A stretch of 64,000 nt of DNA from Aquamicrobium sp. (GTDB lineage: Bacteria > Pseudomonadota > Alphaproteobacteria > Rhizobiales > Rhizobiaceae): the NCBI RefSeq assembly GCF_023954335.1, contig NZ_JAMLIE010000003.1, forward strand, positions 1-64,000, written 5' to 3'. The position numbers were made by a program, and so were the translations under genes. Positions 25,986-35,291 of the stretch are shown here, one piece after another. Every line of letters begins with the position of its first letter. The first letter of the stretch is position 1. Under the pieces are notes generated by a model that worked only from the letters and a program-made list of their open reading frames with translations, did not search any database and was not told the DNA's origin.

Positions 25986-26540
25986 ATCCAATTCCCAAAA
26001 GCACCAAAGGGGACGGAATCACGGACACGCCTTCAAAGCCAGAGATTCTTCGATCCTTCCAGCTTACTCGGGCAATCGGACGGAATCCGTCAAACTGCAT
26101 ACGATCGGGAGAAGAAGACAACTCTGCTGAGCAAAAAATGCTTACATCCCCGTGGATATTGTCTTCACCGCCTTTCTTAATTTGGGCAGCGCCCATGAGC
26201 TCGACACCAATTGGAAACGAGAAATTCACGGGAACTCGCAAGGCCTCTGCGAGTTCGATCCTGCCGCTGCGATTGACTGCGATACAATCCCGGACATTCG
26301 CGGCCTGAAGCCGGAACTTGTCGGCGTGGGGCATGGAGGCCTCCCGAAGCTTACCTCGGGGGGCGTCCGTGAGGGCCGTGGTGAATGAGACCTCGCGGCT
26401 CCAGCGGTCCGGCTTCGCCACAAGCAATCCGGCCCGGCCTCCCGCGCCGTCTTGAGGGCGGCGGCCGATTGAAACCTGTCGCCGCGCTTGACCCCGCGCG
26501 TCGCGCCCGGTTCGTTGGGCTTTACCGGGGGATGAAAGCC

Positions 26541-26568
26541 GGCGTCGGCCGCCTCTACGGCCGACGCC
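26541..26568 (-). terminator. Hairpin after the amino-acid operon
   Basis: Perfect 11-bp arms GGCGTCGGCCG / CGGCCGACGCC around a six-base loop, 82 bases past the stop of the DapA-like gene. On the minus strand GGCTTTC follows, which is only weakly U-rich. It is the likely end of the five- or six-gene minus-strand transcript. Confidence 0.5.
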
Positions 26569-26649
26569 ATGCGCGGGTCCGAAGGATGCCGTGCTATCGT
26601 CGTTTCCGGGCTTCGCCGGCCGCCCGGGGACGGCGCGCGGCTCGGATGT

Positions 26650-27543
26650 TCAGGCGGTTGCCTCCGATTGCGAAATTCTTGCCGCGACCAGGTCCAGCCG
26701 CGCCGTCGCCGTCTCGTCGAGGGTCGACAGGGACAGCGGCGAGCGGACGCCGCCTTGGTGTATCCCGATCCTGCTCATCAGGTATTTGATGCCGACCGGG
26801 ATCGTCACCGAATAGGCGACGTCGCCCACGTCGCTCAGGATCCTCGTCAATCGGCGTGCTTCAGTGGCGTCGCCGCGGTCGATGGCGCGATGAAGGGCGA
26901 CCACCGTCCTGGGCATCAGGTTGCAGAGCGAGCCGAAGCTGCCGGTGGCGCCGACGGCGTATGACGGCAGGATCATCGGCTCGTGCGCCTGGATGACGCG
27001 GAAATTCTCCGGGGCGCCGGCGGCGAGCGCGCCGATCTCGTTCATGTCTTCGGTGGTTTCCTTCACGCCGACGATGTTCGGGCAGGCCTCGGCAAGCCGC
27101 AGGATCGTCGCGCGAGACATCGTCTTGCCGCCGCGGGCCGGCGAATTGAAGAGCAGGACCGGCAGCGCCGACTCCTTTCCTATCGAGGAAAGGTGCGCGA
27201 ACATGGAATTCTGGTCCATTGCGTAGAAGTAGGGCGGGATGACCATGATCGCGCTCGCGCCGATCTTCGCATAGCGCTCGGAAGCATCGAGAATCTGCTT
27301 CTGGCCCGTGAGGAGGGCGGCCGCCAGCACGGGCTTGCCGCCCGCGCCGTCGATCACGGCCTTGAGGCCGGCCTCCCTCTCGGCGGCATCCATCGACAGG
27401 AATTCGCCGGTCCCGCCGGCAAAGCACACGACGTCGAATCCAGCATTGGCAGCCCGGTTGCTGAACGCGGTCATGGCGTCCAAGTCCAGCGTCTCGTCCG
27501 CCTGGAACGGGGTGACGAGGGAGGCAATGGCGCCCTTGATCAT
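26650..27543 (-). CDS. Dihydrodipicolinate synthase/N-acetylneuraminate lyase family protein
   Basis: A 297-aa (beta/alpha)8 aldolase. It shows the substrate loop A-G-G-T-G-E-F near residues 42-48, the Tyr of P-P-Y-F-Y, and the Schiff-base Lys in I-V-G-V-K-E-T-T near 160. Members either condense or cleave pyruvate-type substrates. It is the last gene of the ABC-transporter operon, so it is more likely catabolic, acting on a 2-oxo or hydroxy amino-acid product, than a lysine biosynthesis enzyme. The exact substrate cannot be read from the sequence. Confidence 0.88.
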   Translation of the reverse strand: MIKGAIASLVTPFQADETLDLDAMTAFSNRAANAGFDVVCFAGGTGEFLSMDAAEREAGLKAVIDGAGGKPVLAAALLTGQKQILDASERYAKIGASAIMVIPPYFYAMDQNSMFAHLSSIGKESALPVLLFNSPARGGKTMSRATILRLAEACPNIVGVKETTEDMNEIGALAAGAPENFRVIQAHEPMILPSYAVGATGSFGSLCNLMPRTVVALHRAIDRGDATEARRLTRILSDVGDVAYSVTIPVGIKYLMSRIGIHQGGVRSPLSLSTLDETATARLDLVAARISQSEATA

Positions 27544-27586
27544 TTGGGATCATCTCCTTTGCGATGATGGGAAGGGAAACCGCCGC

Positions 27587-28612
27587 TCAGCCCAGGATCG
27601 GCGTGCGCCAGCCCGGGTTCACGTTGTTGCGGAGGTGGTTGTGGAACAGGAAGTCGAGCACGATTTCCGTCGAGAAGACGCGCGTGTCGATGTAGCCCGC
27701 CTCCGAGAAGAACGCCGCGTGGGGCGTGAAGGCGACCCTGCCGGCAATCCACGGCTCGTTGCCGCGCCAGGCGGAAATCAGCGGGTGGTCCGGCCGGGGC
27801 GGCTCGACGGGAAGGACGTCGAGGCCGACGGCATCGAGATGACCGGACTTGAGGGCGTCATACACCGCGTCGATGTCGACGAGGCCGCCGCGCGCGATGT
27901 TGAGAAGGATCGAGCCCTTCTTCATCTGGGCGAGCTGCCTGGCGGCGATGTAATTCCGCGTCTCCGGCGACAAGGGCGTATGCAGGCTGACGATGTCGGC
28001 GCGCGCGTAAAGCTCCTCGGCGGTCTTGACGCGCTCGATGCCGAGCCCGAGCTCGTGACCCTCCGAAACGTAAGGGTCGTAATAGATGACCTTCATGTCG
28101 AAGCCCTGGGCGCGCCGCGCGACCGCCGTGCCGATCCGGCCCAGGCCGATGGCACCGAACGTGGCCCCGCGGATTCGCCGCACCACCGGCGCGCCCTCCG
28201 CCAGAAAGCCCTTCACGGGATCGGCGCGGAGCTGCCTTTCATAGGTGCCGATGCCGCGCACCAGATAAAGCAGCAGGGCGAGCGCATGATCCGCAACTTC
28301 GGTCGTGCCGTAATTCGGCACGTTGCAGACGGGAATGCCCTTTCTCGCGCACGCCACCGTGTCGACATTGTCGTAACCGACCCCGACGCGCACGATCATC
28401 TTGCAGCGGTCGAGCTTGGCGATCACGTCGGCCGTCAGCTTCATCTTGTGCCAGATCTGGATGGCGTCGCAGGTGCGCCATTCCTCGTCCGGGACCGCCG
28501 AAGGGTCCCTTTCCCGATAGACGGCATAGTCGAGCCTGTCTCCAGAAACGGACTTCTCGATCTCCTGATCGTCAAGGTGCGCGTCGGGAATTAGAACACG
28601 ATAAACGGGCAT
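27587..28612 (-). CDS. D-isomer-specific 2-hydroxyacid dehydrogenase, CtBP-like
   Basis: A 341-aa NAD-dependent dehydrogenase with the nucleotide motif G-A-I-G-L-G-R-I-G-T-A-V near residues 150-161. The catalytic set is Arg in I-A-R-G-G-L-V-D, Glu in L-P-V-E-P-P and His in F-T-P-H-A-A-F-F. The N-terminal half has R-V-G-V-G-Y-D-N-V-D-T-V, typical of CtBP-like bacterial members. It probably interconverts a 2-hydroxy acid and 2-oxo acid derived from the imported compound, feeding the DapA-like enzyme downstream. Confidence 0.88.
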   Translation of the reverse strand: MPVYRVLIPDAHLDDQEIEKSVSGDRLDYAVYRERDPSAVPDEEWRTCDAIQIWHKMKLTADVIAKLDRCKMIVRVGVGYDNVDTVACARKGIPVCNVPNYGTTEVADHALALLLYLVRGIGTYERQLRADPVKGFLAEGAPVVRRIRGATFGAIGLGRIGTAVARRAQGFDMKVIYYDPYVSEGHELGLGIERVKTAEELYARADIVSLHTPLSPETRNYIAARQLAQMKKGSILLNIARGGLVDIDAVYDALKSGHLDAVGLDVLPVEPPRPDHPLISAWRGNEPWIAGRVAFTPHAAFFSEAGYIDTRVFSTEIVLDFLFHNHLRNNVNPGWRTPILG

Positions 28613-28631
28613 TGGTGTTTTCCTTGTATTC

Positions 28632-29384
28632 TCACAAAACCTTCTCGAGGAAGGATTTCAGCCTTGGGTCCCTCGGCGCGTGAAAGAGAGTCTTCGGCGG
28701 CCCGCTTTCCACGATCACGCCCTTGTCGGTGAAGAACACATGGCCCGCGACTTCCTCTGCGAACCGCATTTCGTGGGTCACCAGGATGCAGGTCATGCCG
28801 TCTTTCGCGAGCTGCTTGATGACGGCGAGAACCTCGCTGACCATCTCGGGGTCGAGCGCCGCGGTCACCTCGTCGAACAGGATGATCCGCGGCTGCATCG
28901 CAAGCGCCCGGGCGATCGCGACGCGCTGCTGCTGGCCGCCGGACAGCTGGCCCGGAAACGCGTCGGCCTTGTGCGCAAGCTGGACCTTTTCGAGGATCGC
29001 GCGCGACCGCTCGCGCACCTCGTCCCTGTCCTGGCGCAGCACCTTGATCGGCGCCATGGACACGTTGTCCAGCACGTTTTTGTGCGGAAACAGGTTGTAT
29101 TGCTGGAACACCATCGAAACCTGCTGCCGGAGGGCGATCAGGTCCTTCTCGCGCGACAGCCTGTCGACCTGGAAATCGCCGACGCGGATGCTGCCGCTGT
29201 TGATCGGCACGAGCGCGTTGATGCAGCGCAGCAGCGTCGATTTGCCGGAGCCCGACGGCCCGATGATGCAGACGGCCTCGCCCTCGTTGACGGACAGGCT
29301 GGCTCCCTTGAGCACTTCGACGGTCCCGAAGCTCTTGTGGACGTTTTCCATCTGCACCAAGGGCTTCGTATTTGGCGGAGTCAT
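28632..29384 (-). CDS. Polar amino-acid ABC transporter ATP-binding protein
   Basis: A 250-aa ATPase with Walker A G-P-S-G-S-G-K-S-T, signature L-S-G-G-Q-Q-Q-R-V-A-I, Walker B I-I-L-F-D-E-V-T, and the switch His in V-T-H-E-M. Length and sequence style match the GlnQ/HisP group. It overlaps the upstream permease by four bases and serves the permease pair and binding protein of this operon. Confidence 0.93.
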   Translation of the reverse strand: MTPPNTKPLVQMENVHKSFGTVEVLKGASLSVNEGEAVCIIGPSGSGKSTLLRCINALVPINSGSIRVGDFQVDRLSREKDLIALRQQVSMVFQQYNLFPHKNVLDNVSMAPIKVLRQDRDEVRERSRAILEKVQLAHKADAFPGQLSGGQQQRVAIARALAMQPRIILFDEVTAALDPEMVSEVLAVIKQLAKDGMTCILVTHEMRFAEEVAGHVFFTDKGVIVESGPPKTLFHAPRDPRLKSFLEKVL

Positions 29385-30193
29385 GCGGATACGCTCCTGA
29401 GACGACGTTCAAACCAGCGTGTCGCCATGGCGATCGGGAACGCGAACGCGAAGAACACGAAGAGAATGAACAGGTAGATCGCCGTGGCGTACCGATCGGC
29501 GCCGCTCGCGATCAGCACCCTGGCGATGGAAATGATATCGTCGGTGCCGGTGACGACGATGAGGCTCGTTCCGATGAACAGGGCCGCATAGACGGTCATG
29601 ATGCTCGGGATCATCAGCGGAAGCGCCTGGGGAAGTATGACCTCGCGCAGGATCTGGCTGCGGCTGTAGCCGAGCGAGCGGGACGCCTCCCATTGCCCCT
29701 CGGGGATCGATTCCACGCCGCCCCTGAAGACCTCGGCCACGTTGGCGGTGATCGGAAGCGACAGGCCGATGATCGCCTTCACCATGGGCGACAGCGTGAA
29801 CAGCCGTCCGAACAGGCTCACCTCATAGGGAATGAGATAGAGCATGGCGTAAAGGATCACGAGCCATGGCGAATTCCGCAGGAAGTTCATCACGAAACTG
29901 AATGCGAGCCGGACGATCCTGCTCTTCGCGATCAATCCCGCGCCAAGGATGGTTCCGGCCACGAGCGAGATCGCCATCGCGACGAGGCTGACGAGGACAT
30001 TCGCGGAAAACCCCCCGCCTATGGAGCGGAACCCGGTCGCGCCCGTCAGCAGCATCGACGACATCGACGCGAGGGCGGATAGCGCCGGGCCGGTCTCTTC
30101 CACGTAGATGAGGAAAAGGATCAGGAAAAGCGTCGCGGTCACGCCGGCCATGCCGAAGACGAACGACCTGATTTCCGGTGTCGCGTCGTTCAT
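29381..30193 (-). CDS. Amino-acid ABC transporter permease 2
   Basis: A 270-aa inner-membrane protein with five or six hydrophobic segments and the EAA loop E-A-S-R-S-L-G-Y-S-R-S-Q-I-L-R-E-V-I-L-P-Q-A typical of the HisMQ group. The ATG at 30193 overlaps the end of permease 1 by four bases. With permease 1 it forms a heterodimeric channel. The N-terminus is longer than usual by one membrane segment. Confidence 0.9.
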   Translation of the reverse strand: MNDATPEIRSFVFGMAGVTATLFLILFLIYVEETGPALSALASMSSMLLTGATGFRSIGGGFSANVLVSLVAMAISLVAGTILGAGLIAKSRIVRLAFSFVMNFLRNSPWLVILYAMLYLIPYEVSLFGRLFTLSPMVKAIIGLSLPITANVAEVFRGGVESIPEGQWEASRSLGYSRSQILREVILPQALPLMIPSIMTVYAALFIGTSLIVVTGTDDIISIARVLIASGADRYATAIYLFILFVFFAFAFPIAMATRWFERRLRSVSA

Positions 30194-30897
30194 TGGCCGT
30201 ATCCCGGCATCCTGGTCGCCTTCGCTATCCAGCCGATGACGACCACCGATGCGGTCACGATGATGACGTATATGACCAGCACGGTCATCATGACCTCCAT
30301 GCTTCGGAAGGTCTCGCTGATGATCTGGGTGGCCGAGTACATGAGGTCGGCGACCGCCACGAGCGCGGCCTGGGACGACGTCTTGATCAGCGTCACCACA
30401 TTGTTGGTCATGAGAGGGATCGTGAGCCGCATGCCGATGGGCAACTCGACCAGGGTGAAGATCTGAAAACGGCTGTAGCCCAGCGCATGCGCCGCCTCGA
30501 TCGTCTCTTTCGGAACGGCGAGAAGGCCAGAACGGATGATCTCGACGGCGATCGCGCCATTGTAGAGGCCCAGCATGATGACGCCGCAGGTGAAGCCGGA
30601 AAACAGAGGTATGTTGCGTCCGGTTTCGGGGTCGATGAAGTGAAGCCCCATCTCCGAAAGCATGAAGTAGAGGAAGAAGAGCTGCACGAGAGACGGCGTG
30701 TTGCGGTAGAGCTCGACCAGGATGGTGACGACGGGCGCCATCACCGGCGTCCTGAAGTGGACGCACGCCGCTCCCAGCACACCGATGACGAGCATCAGGA
30801 CGAGGCCGAAGAGGCTGAGCAGAAGCGTGTTTGAGATGCCCGTCAGCAACCAACCCTGATAGACAGGGTTGGTCAGCCACGTGAAGTCGAGGTTCAC
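30190..30897 (-). CDS. Amino-acid ABC transporter permease 1
   Basis: A 235-aa HisMQ-type permease with five membrane segments and the EAA loop E-A-A-H-A-L-G-Y-S-R-F-Q-I-F. The start is taken as GTG at 30897 (V-N-L-D-F-T-W), with AAGGAA about ten bases upstream; the frame stays open further but without protein-like sequence. It is separated from the binding-protein stop by 23 bases. Confidence 0.88.
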   Translation of the reverse strand: MNLDFTWLTNPVYQGWLLTGISNTLLLSLFGLVLMLVIGVLGAACVHFRTPVMAPVVTILVELYRNTPSLVQLFFLYFMLSEMGLHFIDPETGRNIPLFSGFTCGVIMLGLYNGAIAVEIIRSGLLAVPKETIEAAHALGYSRFQIFTLVELPIGMRLTIPLMTNNVVTLIKTSSQAALVAVADLMYSATQIISETFRSMEVMMTVLVIYVIIVTASVVVIGWIAKATRMPGYGQ

Positions 30898-30920
30898 CGC
30901 CGCGTTCCTTCGGAATCGCG

Positions 30921-31754
30921 CTATCGGGCCGCTTTCGCCTTGGCCTGCTGATCTTCCAGGAACTGCGACTTGCCCATGTTGAAGCGCTCGGCCGCCGATG
31001 TGAGGACGCCTTCCGCGGCCGCGTGCTCGATGGCCCGGTTGGCCGCGTCGCGCAGCGCGGTCTCGCCCTTGCGCACGCCGATCGCGATCGGAATGAAGCT
31101 GTCCGCCGGGATGGTGATCTCGTACTTGCCCTGCCATGCCGGCTCGGCGACCTTCTGCTGCAGGATGGGCTCGTCGAAGCCGACCCCCTCGCAGCGATTG
31201 TCCTCGAACGCCTTGAACAGCTCGGCGGTACCCTGGAACAGAACCAGCTCGGCGCCGTACTTCTCGGTCAGGACGCGATTGAACGAGTTTCCGAGCATGC
31301 CGCAAAGCTTCACGCCCCTTATCGCGTCCCAGCTTGTCAGCTTCGAGTCGACGGGGGCGACAACGGAGCCCTCTCCCAGCATGTAGTAGTCGTCGCCGTA
31401 ATCCAGCACCTTGGCGCGCTCCTCGGTCCGTCCCAGCGTCGCGACGATAATGTCGATGCGACCCTGATTCAGAAGCTCCATGCGGTTCGAGGCCACCACC
31501 GGGACATATTCGATCTTGTCCTCCGAGCCCGCGATTTCGGTGCCGATATACCTGGCGAGCTCGATCTCGAATCCCTGCAGTTTGCCGTCGGAATCCAGGA
31601 ATCCGAAAGGCTTGTAGTCGTTCTTGATGCCGATGATGATTTTCCCGCGATCTTTTATTTTATCAAGTTGATCCGCGAGCGTGCTGTGCGTGGACGATGC
31701 AAAAAGAATTGCGGAAATTGTTGCGGTTATTGCCGGCTTTAGTTTAATTCTCAT
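30921..31754 (-). CDS. Amino-acid ABC transporter substrate-binding protein
   Basis: A 277-aa family-3 solute-binding protein with a signal peptide (T-A-T-I-S-A-I-L-F-A-S-S-T-H-S-T-L-A) and the start motif G-K-I-I-I-G-I-K-N-D-Y-K-P-F-G-F. It also has G-F-E-I-E-L-A-R-Y-I and G-R-I-D-I-I-V-A-T-L-G-R-T-E-E-R. It determines specificity for the operon, probably a polar or basic amino acid or related compound. It is the first gene of the minus-strand operon, divergent from the LysR gene. Confidence 0.92.
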   Translation of the reverse strand: MRIKLKPAITATISAILFASSTHSTLADQLDKIKDRGKIIIGIKNDYKPFGFLDSDGKLQGFEIELARYIGTEIAGSEDKIEYVPVVASNRMELLNQGRIDIIVATLGRTEERAKVLDYGDDYYMLGEGSVVAPVDSKLTSWDAIRGVKLCGMLGNSFNRVLTEKYGAELVLFQGTAELFKAFEDNRCEGVGFDEPILQQKVAEPAWQGKYEITIPADSFIPIAIGVRKGETALRDAANRAIEHAAAEGVLTSAAERFNMGKSQFLEDQQAKAKAAR

Positions 31755-31803
31755 TGGTATCTCCCACTTTAAGAATCATTATTTTGAGTTGTGATTTCAT
31801 CTG

Positions 31804-31825
31804 AATTTGCAATATAATGCAAATT
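31804..31825. promoter_or_regulatory. Palindrome in the divergent LysR/ABC promoter
   Basis: AATTTGCA-ATATAA-TGCAAATT, perfect 8-bp arms. It contains the T-N11-A type symmetry of LysR-regulator boxes and lies 43 bases before the LysR start and 50 bases before the binding-protein start. This is the likely autoregulatory and activation site. Confidence 0.6.
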
Positions 31826-31867
31826 AAACCTATTATGAGTTAAATAAGCAAATCTTATGGGAAAGCC

Positions 31868-32800
31868 ATGAAAGTTCGGCAATTGGAAGCGTTCCAGGCG
31901 GTGGTGCTCATGGGAAGCGTCACGGCGGCCGCCAACAGGATGAACGTGTCCCAGCCGGCGGTAAGCCAGTTGCTAGGCCAGCTCGAGCGGGCGTGCCGGT
32001 TCAAGCTGTTCGACAGGCGCGGCGGCAAGATCCATCTGACCCGCGAGGCGGAGGTGTTGTACGCCGAGGTCGATCGCATGTTCGTCAACGTCGACCGGAT
32101 TTCGCGCGTCGCCACCGCAATCCGGGAAAACAGCTGGGGAGCCTTGCGCGTCGCGGCCTTTCCGGCGATCGCCCGATGCCTGATGCCGGAAATCATTCTC
32201 GAGTTCCAGAAGGATCACGTCGCGACGCGTTTTCACATCCAGAGCATGAGATCGCGCACCGTGGTCGACGCCGTGGCCGCGCAGCACGTCGATATCGGCG
32301 TCAGCTCGATCGCCGGCGACCGGCCGGAGGTGGAGTCGGTCCTCGTGCATACGATGAGGGCCATCTGCCTTCTGCCCTCCGGGCATCGGCTTGCCGCGCG
32401 GCCCTACGTTCACGCGCGCGACCTGGAGGGAGAGGCGTTCATCTCGCTGGGCTTACAGGACAGCTCCAAGAGCATCGTCGACCGCGTCTTCGATCAGCTG
32501 ACCGTGCGCAGGAAGATCCCCATTGAGAGCGGGCAATCCGAGACGATCTACTCCTTCGTCGCCGCCGGCGCGGGGCTTTCCGTCGTCGATCCCTTGTGCG
32601 TCTACAATCAGGGCGGCTTGCGTGACCCGCGGATATCGGTGCGGCCGTTCCTGCCCGAGGTCGATTTCGGCGTCTGGATCATCAGGCAGAAGTCGGCGAA
32701 GAGCTACGCGCTGCTGGACGCGTTCGAAAAGACGATGCAGGACATGCTCTCCGGGAGCCTGATGGACCTCGACTCCCGTTTGAACGGCTCGGGCGGATAG
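31868..32800 (+). CDS. LysR-family regulator of the amino-acid operon
   Basis: A 310-aa regulator with an N-terminal winged helix (V-T-A-A-A-N-R-M-N-V-S-Q-P-A-V-S-Q-L-L-G) and a LysR effector domain with D-I-G-V-S-S and A-G-A-G-L-S-V-V-D-P. The style is that of the opine/amino-acid regulators NocR and OccR. Divergent position and the palindrome at 31804 imply control of the 26650-31754 operon. Its 3' end overlaps the truncated primase-like gene on the other strand, which marks the insertion border. Confidence 0.92.
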   Translation: MKVRQLEAFQAVVLMGSVTAAANRMNVSQPAVSQLLGQLERACRFKLFDRRGGKIHLTREAEVLYAEVDRMFVNVDRISRVATAIRENSWGALRVAAFPAIARCLMPEIILEFQKDHVATRFHIQSMRSRTVVDAVAAQHVDIGVSSIAGDRPEVESVLVHTMRAICLLPSGHRLAARPYVHARDLEGEAFISLGLQDSSKSIVDRVFDQLTVRRKIPIESGQSETIYSFVAAGAGLSVVDPLCVYNQGGLRDPRISVRPFLPEVDFGVWIIRQKSAKSYALLDAFEKTMQDMLSGSLMDLDSRLNGSGG

Positions 32801-33190
32801 GCGTGATACCCGCCGCCCGAGAACACCACGACAGTCGGAGGCGGCGAGAAGCCGAGAACACGCTCCTCGGCGTCCGGGTCGTCAATATCGACATGCACGA
32901 ACAGCGCCGTTGAAACATCGTCCTTGCTCGCCTTCTTGTTCGCGACAGCGGGCCGCAGGTCGTTCACATGGAAATAAAGGTTCGCCTCGCCCTGCCGGGC
33001 TTCGATCCAAGCGCGCATCTCGTCGGTTTCGTGCGCAAGGAACGTGCTGGCCTCCAGACGCCCTTTGAGCGGGATGGAAACAAGGTGACGGCGCTGGCCG
33101 GGATACATATGTTCGAGGAACTCGACCGCCTCGTCGGTGTTGCCTTCCGCGCCTTGTCGGAGTCGGCTTTGAACCTCCAGCCCTGTCCAA
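32790..33190 (-). pseudogene. Primase N-terminal fragment truncated by the ABC block
   Basis: The minus strand encodes D-E-A-V-E-F-L-E-H-M-Y, then N-L-Y-F-H-V-N-D-L-R, K-A-S-K-D-D-V, and F-V-H-V-D-I-D-D, the early motifs of the RepB-type archaeo-eukaryotic primase family. It ends about 16 residues after P-P-T-V-V-V-F-S-G-G-G-Y-H-A-Y, where the LysR gene end begins. No initiation codon fits the upstream end well. It is a remnant of a different element primase from the one at 21480. Confidence 0.7.
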
Positions 33191-33293
33191 TCGCGCGGGC
33201 GCACAGAAGCAGCGAGCCTAGTTCAACCTCGAATAGCTGTGCGGCTTCCGCCGTTTTGCCAAACTTTGCGTAGAGTTCATCGCGTGTCGCCAA
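33135..33293 (-). pseudogene. Small gene remnant upstream of the primase fragment
   Basis: M-A-T-R-D-E-L-Y-A-K-F-G-K-T-A-E-A-A-Q-L begins a protein-like ~50-codon stretch (E-L-G-S-L-L-L-C-A-R-A-I). It then loses sense where the primase frame takes over in another phase. I recall similar short proteins upstream of element primases. Function unknown. Confidence 0.45.
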
Positions 33294-33297
33294 TGCC

Positions 33298-35247
33298 CTA
33301 ACCCGCGATTGGTTGTGGTGCTGCCGGACCTAGCTCGGCAATAAACTGGCTCGCATGAAGGGATGCGAGGCCATACTGCACCTGCGCTGGTGCGATGCCA
33401 GCCCCAAGGGCGGATGCCATCGGCATGGTCTGTGAGTAGGTCAGAATCAGCGTGCCCGGCTTGCCAGCATCTGGCGATGCTTTCACTCGCGTGATGCCGA
33501 CATAGAACAGCCGCCGTTGCTCTTCCATTTCTAGGGCTTGCTGCGCAGGGGGGAGGGTGTTGTCAGGCTGCTTTGGGAGCAGGCCTTGAATGCAGCCCGC
33601 AATGATTGTGACAGGAGCACTGAGTCCCTTGCTCTTGTGAAGGCTCATGATCCTCACGTCTTGAATTTCCGAAGGGATATCAGGCTGGTTTATCGCCTCT
33701 TGAAGTCGCGACAGGAACTCGCTTTTGATGTCCTCGCCGTGAATGCCTTCTTCCATGTCCATTTGGGCAAGAATGTCGAGCGACAGTTGCCGGATATCGC
33801 GTGTTGCAATCTGCCCGGCCGGAAATAGCTCATCCACGATAGACGCTAGGTCGGGAAGTGCCTCCAAGGCATCAAGCTCAGCCACGAGGTCGTTGAAGGC
33901 AACGACGATCCCGCCAGTATGAGGCAAGGAGAGGTTTCCGACTGCGATCTGCTCTAGCGCCTGCCACGGCGTCAGACCGGAAGCCTCGCAATGGTCGCGC
34001 ACACGACGGTAGCCTGCTGCGTGCCAATTATTGCCATCAATGCCGACCAGCCATCGCAGAGCGACACGGTCGTCTCTGTCGATAAGGAGTTTCAGCTTCG
34101 CGAACGCGCGGCGGGCTTCCAATGCGTCCAGTTCCGCTTCCGCATAGTAGGACCGCACTGGAATCTGTCGGGCGACAAGCGCCTCATAGATCGGCGTTCC
34201 GATCACGCCACGCTGCGCAAGCACCAATATGTCGCCGGGTGGCGTGCCGTTCGCAACCAACGCCGCGATGATGTTCGCAACACCGTTCACCTCATTTGCG
34301 AGCGACTGATATTGAATAATCCGCACATCGCCTGGCCCATTGGCGGGCAGCGGGACAAGCGCGCGAGGGACTGGTCTGATTTGGTTGTGGCCGATTAGGC
34401 TATTGGCCATCTGAACGACGCGAGTCGGGCAGCGGCGACAATCATCTAGCCCAAGATCATCCGCGCCAGCATTTGCAACAAGCCATTCGCGAATCCCGTC
34501 CGGATGAGCGTGCTTGAAGCTATAGATCGACTGGTCATCGTCACCGACAATGCAGACGTGTGCGTGATTGGAAAGAAGCTCGATGACCGATTGTTCCGCC
34601 CGGTTGAGGTCCTGATATTCGTCAACCAGAATGTGCTGGAACTCGCTGCGCTCCTGCGCTGCCGGGTTGTTTCGGAGATATTGGTATAGCTGAGGAATCA
34701 CCTCGCCGATTAGCATAGCGCGGTGGAAGCGGAGCCAATTTAGTAGGTCCTGTTGAAACGCCGCGTCTGCGGGATCGACGACATATCCCGGCCGTTCATG
34801 TTGCAGTCGAGCCCAAGCCGCTTCGTACGCTTGCTTAAACTTCTTTACAGCCTTCTTTCCTCCATATGCGCCCATCAAGTCGCAAATGAGCGGCTCCAGT
34901 TCAAAATCGTTAAGCGGTCTTGGCACTCGGCCGGTTGCGTCAAGCACATGATTTCGCATCAGCATACGCATGGCGAGGCTGTGGAGCGTAACGCCCGTCA
35001 ATCCGTCGCTACCTACCACGTCCATGCTGACTAGCTCACGATGGAGGTCTTCTGCGGCGACACGAGTAAACGTGACCGGCAGGATCGACGCTGGCGCGAT
35101 TCCTTGTTCCAAGAGTCGTGCCACCCGCCGTTTCATCGCGAACGATTTCCCCGTGCCGGGACCTGCCACGACGCGCACGCGAAGATTCGTTGACGACGCA
35201 ATCTGGTAAGCAGGACTTCCTACCGCTAACCCATCAGACCAAGGCAT
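33298..35247 (-). CDS. UvrD/Rep-type superfamily 1 helicase
   Basis: A 649-aa helicase. Walker A is A-G-P-G-T-G-K-S (28-35), motif Ia is T-F-T-R-V-A-A-E, motif II is V-D-E-Y-Q-D-L-N, motif III is G-D-D-D-Q-S-I-Y-S-F, motif V is M-S-L-H-K-S-K-G and motif VI is R-R-L-F-Y-V-G-I-T-R. No nuclease domain is fused. It lies 44 bases downstream of the HEPN-like gene on the same strand, so the two probably form an operon. A GajB-type or other defence helicase is plausible, because the pair sits at the cargo end of the element. Confidence 0.9.
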   Translation of the reverse strand: MPWSDGLAVGSPAYQIASSTNLRVRVVAGPGTGKSFAMKRRVARLLEQGIAPASILPVTFTRVAAEDLHRELVSMDVVGSDGLTGVTLHSLAMRMLMRNHVLDATGRVPRPLNDFELEPLICDLMGAYGGKKAVKKFKQAYEAAWARLQHERPGYVVDPADAAFQQDLLNWLRFHRAMLIGEVIPQLYQYLRNNPAAQERSEFQHILVDEYQDLNRAEQSVIELLSNHAHVCIVGDDDQSIYSFKHAHPDGIREWLVANAGADDLGLDDCRRCPTRVVQMANSLIGHNQIRPVPRALVPLPANGPGDVRIIQYQSLANEVNGVANIIAALVANGTPPGDILVLAQRGVIGTPIYEALVARQIPVRSYYAEAELDALEARRAFAKLKLLIDRDDRVALRWLVGIDGNNWHAAGYRRVRDHCEASGLTPWQALEQIAVGNLSLPHTGGIVVAFNDLVAELDALEALPDLASIVDELFPAGQIATRDIRQLSLDILAQMDMEEGIHGEDIKSEFLSRLQEAINQPDIPSEIQDVRIMSLHKSKGLSAPVTIIAGCIQGLLPKQPDNTLPPAQQALEMEEQRRLFYVGITRVKASPDAGKPGTLILTYSQTMPMASALGAGIAPAQVQYGLASLHASQFIAELGPAAPQPIAG

Positions 35248-35291
35248 TTTACCCCCCCAAGAATTTTCATGTCCCCTATTAGCAGCGTGAG

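Noticed and set aside
25986..26640. Gene on the minus strand at 25963-26427
   Set aside because: The frame has no recognisable motif and no clear ribosome site, and it overlaps the start of the IS5 remnant. I leave it as unassigned.
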